Positions 55,550 to 64,000 of a DNA stretch of 64,000 bases are shown piece after piece (position 1 is the first letter of the stretch; each line of letters opens with the position of its first letter). The notes below the pieces were generated by a model, which saw only the letters and a program-made list of their open reading frames with translations, was not told the DNA's origin and searched no databases. The stretch comes from Malania oleifera (Eukaryota; Streptophyta; Magnoliopsida; Santalales; Ximeniaceae). The DNA lies in NCBI RefSeq assembly GCF_029873635.1, contig NC_080426.1:58994673-59058672 (forward strand), read 5' to 3'. Position numbers and translations under genes: made by a program.

Positions 55550-58545
55550 AACCCTTCATGCATATACAAAATTTGCTTATTTTTTAAATTGACGTGGCAC
55601 ATTTAATTCACTTATCTATCTAGAAGTGTCAGAGGCTTAGATAAAGAAATGATGTGGGTTGTCATGATGGCGAATCTCGTAGAACCAAAGGAAGATTGAA
55701 TCTCTATAGGAATCAAATAAATGTTTTAAAATTCTTCCTTAGTTCTTGTGGTTGGGGTTAGTGGTCATTAAAAAGGCTTAGGAAGTGGTTCGGGTTTAAA
55801 ATGTAAAAACTTAGTATACGCATCCACTTCCAAATGGACACGACATCTTTGCTAGGTGAATAATTCTTAATTCTTAACCAATATCTAAATAGGGATATCT
55901 TAAGTTAAGCACATTTTGTCCATCACACAAGTTTGCAATTTAGGGGATCCACCTTTCACAATATGTCATTTAATCCTAAACTCGCTTGATTGTCATAAAA
56001 GTCTTGATCAAAATTCAGTCATCACTCCAGGTTTAAGCACTAATGATCATGAATGCCTATTATACAAGTGCAAATTAAAAGACATCCTCCTCGTAATCAA
56101 AATTAGAGTCATCCACTAAAGAGAATCAAGCTCCTCATCAAAGTAAATCAAAATATTCCTTGAGCTTAAAATATAGAATCCTCTATTTTGGTTCACCATC
56201 CCATCCATAGGACTCTTTACCAAACCATGATCATATCTGGTAAAGATTAGACCTATCCATTGGTTTGTATCCTTACTACAAATCATGATCACATCTAAAG
56301 GATACCTTCCATCCTCCAAAGAGCATTGGTCAATATATTTACATACTCCTTAATGCTATTTGCCTAAGTGGTTTGGACATATTCACTTGCATTAAAATAT
56401 TTTGAATCATGTCCACTTATAATAAATAGTCTCTTGAACTAAATAATATTTTTATTTGCTAAGAATATTTAAATCATCTTCACAAGCTCTCAAACTTTAA
56501 ATCAAATAATTTAGAGTTTCATCTTTGTGAACTAAGTTAAATGGCTAATATAATTGCTATAGGTTTCAATATATATGGAAACGCAAATGACCGACAAACC
56601 TATGAGTGATTTTTAAATTTGAAAAGCCATTTGAACTTGGGCCTCTTACATATTGAAAATCATAAGAGAAGATGCATTGTAGGCTTATGACATTGAAAGA
56701 AACATTCATTGTGACTTTTTGGTCCTCTGAGCCTAATCGTGTAAAGCCAAGTCTGTATCATTGAAAATCTTGAAACCTTGGCTAAAGAATTTGAGAAATA
56801 AGAAAGGCATAAAATGATTAAGTGCATAACTCAGGGGGAGCATTTCTTTTTCATATTATATTAGATGCTCTCATGATTATAGTTTATATGCCTTAATGAA
56901 TAACAACCCTGTACTGAACTCAAGTATATCCTCTACTCTCTACTATTTATATTTTTTTGAATGGATAGATTATATTTTATGAATTATTGATTACTACTAG
57001 ATTGCATGCTTGTATTGAAAGCCTCATGCATGGCGGATGTAGTGATGTGTATTACATGCTGGTAGTGTATATAGGTTATCATGTGCCTTGAACTGAATTA
57101 TAAATTTCTTATTTGAACCTATTAGGTACAGGTTTTATGGGAAAATGTCCAATTTTTAGACAGCTTGCTGCCGAAATTTTAGTAGATTTCTCTCAAAGTA
57201 AAACCTTGTACAAAGATGATTATGTTAAAATAAATAATAAAATATTTTTGAAATGATGAGTGAAAACTAATTGAATATTAAATTTCATCCTAACATAATC
57301 ATCGAATAGTTAGAGGAGCTCAGCTCCATCCCTAGAGAAAGAGTATAAAGAACTCATATGCATCATGTTTTACTTTTTGAATATTGAGGCTCTTCTAAGA
57401 ACCCTAAACATCATATCCCGCTTTTAAAGTTCTATGTTTTGATATGGACAGTTCTCAGTTATGTGCTTTATTTCATGTCTTAATATATATTTTCTAATGC
57501 ATGTGTGACCTATATGGATGATTATACTGGTCAAATGGTAAAATGAATAAATCTTAATCCAGTATATTTGTTTCAAAGACTTAAAAAATGATTACTTATA
57601 CTACTTGGCATACTTAATGAAATTAATCCTTATTATGTATAAGCAATTTATTTCATCTAAGCTTGGATTCAATTTGAAAGGGGGAGCATCTTAAATAAAC
57701 TCTTATCTTGTAATGCTCATGAGTATTTTAGGCTTAGATATGTTTTGAAATTACTATGGCATATGCTTGATTATTATTAATAATTGCCACATAGTTTTTG
57801 AATTTGTCATATGATCCTGCATGTGATTGATATTTTTATTTTTATTTTTTTTTGTATCTATTTGGTTGTCCTTTCTGGTTATATTATGAAATTGTGCTTA
57901 AATGCCAATCCAGAATGATAGTTGCTTGCTTTCTTTAAATTAAAATTTTTTTTGGCAAGCAACCCCCAGTACTTTAAGCAAACATCATAAAGGGGAATAT
58001 ATATATACACACACACACACACATATATACATATATATATTCATTTACATATATATTTCTCATATGGTAAGAAATGATTTTACATGTAACATATCTTGTT
58101 TTCTTGCTTGTGCGCTTAAATGTCATATTCTTTGGTTATAAAACTATTCATGGCCAAATACTATATGATAAAAGAGATTTTTTTTGTGTGTGCTTAAATG
58201 TTAAAAGTGGGGTAAATATTTTTTAAGTGGGAAGTTTCTCTTAAGCTAAGTTTTTTTAATGACCAAATTTCTTTCATGTAGCTTAAGCCTTTTGCTGATG
58301 ACAAAAGGAGGAGAATTCATGTGAGCAAAAAGTTAAATCTTTCTTTGACCAAAAAGGGGAAAGGTTTGCTGAGCTACATGCATGCATGCCTATGCTTTAT
58401 TGTCAAAACTAAATGCATATTATTTAAGATATCTTCTTTTGTGAATATGTTTGATCTATATTTTTTATTTTCAAGTTATGCATATTCTTAGGGGGAACCC
58501 TTTCAGGCATAACCCATTTTGCTCCTCGGTGTTTGTCATCATCAA
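55550..58545. other. Non-coding interior of copia D
   Basis: About 3 kb, AT-rich, no domain in any frame. It contains purine-rich GGGGGAGCA strings at 56834 and 57681, one AGGAGGAGAA at 58306, and a CA/TA microsatellite at 58003-58045. It takes the place of pol. Confidence 0.7.
58003..58045. repeat. TA/CA microsatellite
   Basis: TATATATACACACACACACACA followed by further ATATAC repeats. Confidence 0.85.
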
Positions 58546-58557
58546 AAATGGAGAGAT
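58543..58557 (+). promoter_or_regulatory. Polypurine tract of copia D
   Basis: AAAAATGGAGAGAT directly before the LTR start TGTTGAATTT; the preceding TTTGTCATCATC is also typical of this copia group. Confidence 0.75.
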
Positions 58558-60681
58558 TGTTGAATTTTTGAGTCTAATCTCTATTTTGATGCTGACAAAC
58601 CACCAGTGTCTTATGTGTGCATTTAGTGCGTGAATAGGTTTTCATTTCACCACAGACATGAAGCCAGCAGGAACTTAAAGCTCACATCAATCTGGCGCAT
58701 TCCATGAAATTAAAGAGCAAAACACAAAAAGACATACACTTTCAATTGTAATTGCATTTGATTTTTCTATTTGGTCTGTAATATTTGCATCTGCATGCAT
58801 GATATGAATAAAGCTGAAACAAGACAATAGATTGACCATAGGGATCTGAATGACCTTAAGGCACCCTCTGCTCAATCGAAGGTCGATCGATGCCGGATTT
58901 TTAGGGTATCTCTGAAAGGCCTTACACTGACCTTAGGACTCATAATTCTTTATTAAAAAATTCTCTATTGACTTAGAATTATTTATTATGTGAGTGGGGA
59001 CAATCTTATAAAGAGTATAAGACCGAAATGCTCAAATTGGCATGTTCAGTCGACTGAACTTCAACACGCAGAACCATTCGGTCAACCGAACCTCCCTAGG
59101 GTCAATGGTTTGACCCTTCGGTCAACCGACCATAAAATGAGTTGCAACGTCCTACTCGATTGAATTAACACATGGGGAGATCCTAACACCATGGTCAACC
59201 AAACCTTTAGTAGAAAATTGACCTGGTCGACCGAATACCCAAGTTCGGTCAACCGAATTCATGTCTAGTCGACCAAACATCGGAGGTTCAAAAATAGTTT
59301 TTGGACGATCGACCGAACCTCTAGTTTAAAAATGCCTCGATCGACCGAACTTAGTGAGATGGTCGACCGAGCCTCAAATTTGGTCAACCGAGCCTCAAAT
59401 CTGGTCGACCGAACCTCTCAGGTTGGTCAATTTTTTACCACAGGTAAACGAGATTATTTTTAATTAAACATCACTAATCTTTTTCTAAAATGACCTTCAT
59501 GTCCCCAGTGGTCATATTTTTCCCCAATTCTATGTATACCCCTTTATTTGTCTTAATTAGCAAGAGACTAGCAAAAATAATTAAGAAAGTTTCTCTGAAA
59601 CATTTTATACTCAAACTCCTTTTTTTAGCTCAAATACTTCCAATCTTTTCAAAGCATACTACTCATACTCTCTTACACTCCTTGTTTTTAAAATCGTTTT
59701 GAAGAGAGCATTTAATTAATCTTTGGGAATTTATTTTCTTCATCCAAAGCTCATACTCTCACTTGTTCTTTGTTTGTGAAAATTTATTTTTGAGAGTTAG
59801 CTTCTTGGATCTCCCATATATTTTATTGATAAATATTATTAGGAGAAAATTTATATTTGTTACTGTGAAAGACTTTAGCACATATATTTTGTGCTGGGAA
59901 AGTCTTCTTGCATTTGTTCTTACATTGATGTGCATTATTTTGCAAGATCATTAGAAAGCAAAAACCCTAGCTTCCTTTGAACAAGTTTTTTGAAAATCTT
60001 TTTGGAAGAGATCATTTGGGGTTGAATCTTTGAAATATTCACTGCATACATTTTACTCAAAGATTCCAAAAATTATTTTGATAAAAATCACCATTTTCAC
60101 ATTGAACTTATTTTCATATCATACGTGAGTGTATTTTGAGCTTTAGTGTTGTACACATCTGCTTGTATTAGAAGCATATTTTTTTGTACAAAATATTTTA
60201 TTTGACTATTTGTTGTATTCCAGGTGTAGGCCTAAAGAGGGGGACTAGCCCTGTTGAATAGTCCCAGATTGACTTAGACCCGGTTAGGAAAGCTAGGTGC
60301 ACCGTCCTTGTAAGGTGTATTTGTAGGTTAAGGTTAGCCTCGTTAATTGACCTAGTTGTAAATAGTGCCGCTCCACCTATTAAGTGAGCAATAGTGGTAA
60401 TCCTCAAGCTTGCGAGCTAAGGTAGGGACGTAGGCACAGTTGGCCGAACCTCGATAACATATCGTGCGTGCACTTTATATTTCCGTAATTTATTTACTGC
60501 ACATGTATGTTATATTGTGAATGTAGCACATAACTTAATTTCTGCACTTTATATTTATCTGTGCATTTGGAATTGTATAGAAATACCCTAGGTTGGGAAT
60601 TACTAATTATGGAATTGAAATCAACCTAGGAAATTTTAATTACCCAATTCACCCCCCTCTTGGGAATAGACCAATTCCAAC
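58558..60681 (+). repeat. 3' LTR of copia D
   Basis: Matches 52393-54524 throughout, with scattered substitutions and small indels. The U3 repeats at 58865-59425 include a local duplication of the GGTCAACCGAGCCTCAAAT unit near 59375-59410 that the 5' LTR lacks. Confidence 0.92.
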
Positions 60682-60686
60682 AAAGA
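60682..60686. repeat. Target-site duplication of element D (right)
   Basis: AAGAT, identical to 52388-52392. Confidence 0.92.
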
Positions 60687-61465
60687 TTCATACATGGAGG
60701 GATTTAGATCGTACTTTTATCACTTAATATAGTCATGATAGAGCTTCAGACAGATTAACTTCATAGAATTTGGAGAAGACGAGCGAATACTCTTATCAAA
60801 GGAAAAATATGACAGCACAAAGTTATCCTTTGATTGAAAATGGAAAAGCAGTTTGTCCATTTTTTGACCACCTTATTAAAGGCCCTCCTCAGAATTTTGC
60901 TAATTTGGGAATCACCAGAAAGCGGGTTGAAGAAACAGTCAATATAAGAAATATGAAGTATACAGAGTTAGAATAAAGCTCTTCAAAATGGGTTAGGAAA
61001 AAGAAAGAAGATGAGACCTGGATAGTGTAAAGTCGCCTATACCAGAAAGAAAGATGGGCAAGTAAGGCACAACCCCAGTTTATTTCCTCTGGGCAAATGC
61101 CCGTACCAAGACAACAATACACCCGGACACAGGAAAGAGGTTTTAGAAGAGTGGAGCCAATTCCTATGTCCTATTGAAAATTGTTCCCCTAATGATTCGA
61201 AAGAAAGCTCATCTCGACCATGCCAAAACTAGTCATATCACATCCCCTCCCACAATGGTACAACCTAGATGCATGGTGCGCATATCACGCCAATTCCCCT
61301 GGCCACATCGTTGATTGTTGCTGTGCATTTAAACACAAAGTACAATCATTAAGAGACGCTAGATGGTTGCAATTTGACAACAAAGAGCCCAATATACATG
61401 GGAATCCGTTGCCTAATCATAGCAAGGGCATGGTTAATGCCATTGGATAAGAGGACTAAATGGCA
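60687..61465 (+). pseudogene. Tat/Ogre-like gag, second part (element B)
   Basis: Resumes the gag cut at 52392. Contains VENGKAVCPFFDHLIKGPPQ, NFANLGITRKRVEETVNI and, after frameshift and stops, CAYHANSPGHIVDCCCAFKH with KVQSLRDARWLQFDNKEP. The Cys/His block keeps a Cys where A has Thr (WCAYHAN against RFTYHAN), so B preserves the likely ancestral ligand better. Ends at a stop near 61448. Confidence 0.82.
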
Positions 61466-61740
61466 CTCAAATCCAGAATCATAAATAATGGTGGAAAATG
61501 GATCATGTGCTAAGAGGGATGCTTCCATAAGTCCTTTTTGTTTTAATTATTTTGAAGTCAAATGAAATAAAAATGCATTTTTAGTCTCATCTCATCACAT
61601 CTTTCTCGAATTGTCACTCTTTTGTTAAATTTTTGTTTTTCTTTTGTGCAAGTAAGATAGGGAATAATTTTTCTAGTACAAAGGAATCTATTCAATGGAG
61701 CATAAAAAAAAATGATGAAGGGAAAGCCTCCATCTAAAGG
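61466..61740. other. Post-gag region of element B
   Basis: Matches 20905-21150 of A; homology stops near GGGAAAGCCTCC, where a copia gag scrap follows. Confidence 0.7.
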
Positions 61741-61744
61741 GAGT

Positions 61745-61930
61745 TGATGTGAAGTTCATGGAAGAGGTTAAAGCATTGATGCTGCTAAATTCCCTACCGA
61801 TGTCTCCCACATATGAAAACCTGGTTACGACGCTGGCTTGGGGAAAAGAAATCATGGAGTCGGAGGACATCGCAAGTGTATTTCTAGGGTTCCACCAAAA
61901 GAAGAAGACCAATGTTGAGGGTTCACATGT
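61745..61930 (+). pseudogene. Fragment of another copia gag
   Basis: Reads MKFMEEVKALMLLNSLPMSP, then TYENLVTTLAWGKEIMESED and VFLGFHQKKK: the second half of a UBN2-type copia Gag of a different lineage from E1/J. It joins element B on the left and is cut by the LTR at 61931 on the right. Confidence 0.7.
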
Positions 61931-64000
61931 TGTTGACTTTTTGGTCAGTTCCCTATTTTGATTTTGATAAACTACAGTATCTTATCTGTTTTATTTGAGT
62001 ATTTGAGCATGTTTACTTTTCTAAGCACGGATGACAGATAAGAAATTGTAGCCGAGAAGCACTCAAACGAGCACATCATTCAGTGCAATCCATGGAATTG
62101 CTGAGGAGGAGAGCATGAAGCCCTTGTCTGCTTCAAGTTGTATTTTTATATTTCATTTTATCTTTTGGGTATGTAATAATAATACAAGGTCTGTAATAAT
62201 TAATGCATCTGTATGCATGGTAGGGTTGTAAGCTCAATAATGTCATAAACAGACCGTAGGTTAATCAAAAGACCCTAATTTGGTTGACCAACACCAGGTT
62301 TTTAGGCTAAATTAGGAAGCCTAGACCTTAGAATGTCCCTAGGTCCTTTCACAAGCACTTTATGGAAAATCCCCTTAAACTTACAAATCATATATGTGAA
62401 AACAGGGGTAAAATAATACTCTCAATCAAAACCTAGGCTTAAGTGTGTAAAGGTTTCAGGCAACCGAACTTGCGCGTTGAGAATGCCTCAGTTGACCGAA
62501 TGTGGAAAAGTCAAAAGTGTTGACCTAACTTCGGGCGACCGAACCGATTTGAACTAAGTTTCCTCAGTCAATCGAACATTTAAACCTGACTTTTCCACCA
62601 ACTCAAGCGCCCGAACCTCATGTTCAAAATACCCTCAGGCAACCGAACTAAGAAGTTTGGCAGCCTGAATTTAAATCCAAGTGACCAAACCTCGGAAATT
62701 TTGGAAAATCGCCTTGGCTAGCAGACTAAACTTATTTTTAGGCACCCGAACATAGAAAATTTTTTTTTTCTCATGTGTCTTTTCGGGCAACCGAACTTAT
62801 GGCTCGATCGACCAAAACTCTCAAATTGGCCTTATTTTTACTACTATTAATTGAGGTAAAATAGGGTTAATTTTATTAAACACATTTAAAATAAATTTAA
62901 TAATTCCCTTGGTGTCCCCAACAGTTATTTTTCTAGGCATGTCTATAAATGTGGGCTCATTTGCAAGATTAACAGGAGATTAGAGATTTGATTAGCTAAA
63001 ATTTCCTCTGAAATTTTGAGAGCTCTATCTTCCCATACTAAGCCAAATACTCTTCCATTGATCATTCTATTGCAAAATCCTTTTGGGTGAGAATATCTTG
63101 AGAGATCCTACACTGCTTAAATTCTTTTTGTTGTGTTGATTGTGTTGATTTTTTAAAGGAGAGTTAAGCCAAAGATTTCCCCCCGTAGATTTAGTTCATA
63201 AATATATTGGGTGGAAAAATCTTGCTAGCTTGTGAGTCTTTGCATTTTGATTGCAAGACTCTTAAGCTTGTTTTGTGTTGTGAAGCAAATATTTTTTGAC
63301 AAACTTGTTTTACAAATATCTCCTATGCTTAATATTTTCGAAAATCATTTTTGAAATATTTGATCATTCTATTTGAAATCTTTGAAACCCTACTTGTGAT
63401 TGATATATATTTATATACTGTTTCAAAGATAGTTTGATAATACACTCTCACACTTTGATTGCACATTAACAATATCTTGAGAGTAGGTTCACATTTCTTC
63501 ACTAAGCTTATAAATCTATCATTTGGAAGTGCATTAGTTATTGCTTGTGCATATTGTACATAATCTGCTTGTATTAGAAGCAATTTTATTTGTACACAAA
63601 AAAAATTGAGCCGATTGATTGTATCCCAGGCGTGGACCTAAAGAGGGTATACTCTGCCTTGTTAAGGAGTGGATTATATAGGTTGGGATCAGCCCTATGA
63701 ATTTAACCTAGGGCCTTCTCCATCCCATAAGAAGAGTTTGTAAAGGTTGAGATCAGCCCCAGAAATTTGATATGGTTGTAAACGGTACCGCTTCACCCGT
63801 TAAGTGAGTAATAGTGATAATTCTCAAGCTTGCGAGCTAAAGTGGGGATGTAGGTAGTATTGGCCGAACCCCGATAACATTTCTTGTGCCTGCTTTTAAT
63901 TTTTGCAATTTAAATTTCTAGACTTAAATGTTTGTGATTTATTATTATGAATGATTGGGTTTATAATTGCATAGACAAATCATATGTTGCGTAATACCGC
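61931..64000 (+). repeat. LTR of copia element I, runs off the window
   Basis: Starts TGTTGACTTTTTGGTCAGTT, related to the LTRs of C and D. U3 repeats at 62280-62820, TATA box TCTATAAATGTGGG at 62942, R/U5 block GGGATGTAGGTAGTATTGGC…GATAACATTTCTTGTG near 63850. The end of the LTR lies just beyond 64000, so whether an internal region follows cannot be seen. Confidence 0.82.
62280..62820 (+). repeat. U3 repeat cluster of LTR I
   Basis: About eleven copies on the pattern CAGGCAACCGAAC/CGGGCGACCGAACC, the same architecture as in C and D but with a drifted unit. Confidence 0.75.

Larger units (their letters stand above)
52393..60681 (+). mobile_element. Copia element D, gag-only, complete with both LTRs
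   Basis: 8289 bp with TG/CA ends, two LTRs of 2132 and 2124 bp, iMet-type primer site, gag-derived frame, about 3 kb without coding, purine tract, and perfect AAGAT duplications. LTR and gag start are those of the SIRE/Maximus-like family (compare C). Protease, integrase and RT are absent without any trace, so it is a non-autonomous LTR element; it would need proteins from relatives such as E1 or J. Confidence 0.9.
42037..61740 (+). mobile_element. Tat/Ogre-like Ty3-gypsy element B with nested H and D
   Basis: LTR, primer site, leader, gag and post-gag sequence collinear with element A. Two elements are inserted: H at 47029-51976 between leader and gag, and D at 52393-60681 inside gag. Joining the flanks restores collinearity with A. 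The right end is lost at about 61740, where sequence changes to a copia gag scrap. Confidence 0.8.

Overview
The window reads as AT-rich intergenic heterochromatin from a flowering-plant nuclear genome. Everything that can be identified is a transposable element: plant-type LTR retrotransposons with tRNA-iMet, tRNA-Asp-like and Tat/Ogre-like primer sites, one hAT DNA transposon, and repeats. No host gene, rRNA, tRNA or CRISPR array was found. The species cannot be named from the sequence. Most reading frames are broken, so the window is a graveyard of nested insertions.

Layout. (1) 1-2643: 5' part of a minus-strand Tekay/Del-like Ty3-gypsy element (gag, primer site, LTR). Its LTR is cut at 2643/2644 by (2) a plus-strand SIRE/Maximus-like Ty1-copia element (E1, 2644 to about 9250) with decayed gag-PR-INT-RT-RH. 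(3) 10097-15888: minus-strand Athila-like element (K) with gag, protease, primer site and one LTR but no RT or integrase. (4) 15889-27217: Tat/Ogre-like gag-only element A, carrying a nested solo Tekay-like LTR (G, 17376-19550), a TRIM (22232-22899) and a stack of tandem arrays in its 3' UTR (23480-25800). (5) 27218-33857: copia element C, whose LTR holds a hAT transposon (28658-33069) and whose gag is cut by (6) minus-strand copia element J (33858-41655), nearly full-length in layout. (7) 41656-61740: Tat/Ogre-like element B, which carries Tekay-like element H (47029-51976, pol deleted) and copia element D (52393-60681, gag only). (8) 61745-64000: a copia gag scrap and the LTR of another copia element (I).

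A and B are two copies of one family, so each supplies the empty site for insertions in the other. This gives firm target duplications: ACATG for G, CTAAC for H, AAGAT for D. The hAT has its own 8-bp duplication, CCTGTGAA.

The most unusual signals are: clusters of short TCGAC-centred repeats just upstream of the TATA box in the LTRs of both copia and gypsy lineages; a 3' UTR built from several successive tandem arrays, two of them sharing a 26-bp period but not the unit; a palindrome centred on the Tat LTR TATA box; gag-only elements of two superfamilies; and an open 241-codon gag-derived frame in D that has lost its zinc knuckle and carries a cysteine-rich stretch.
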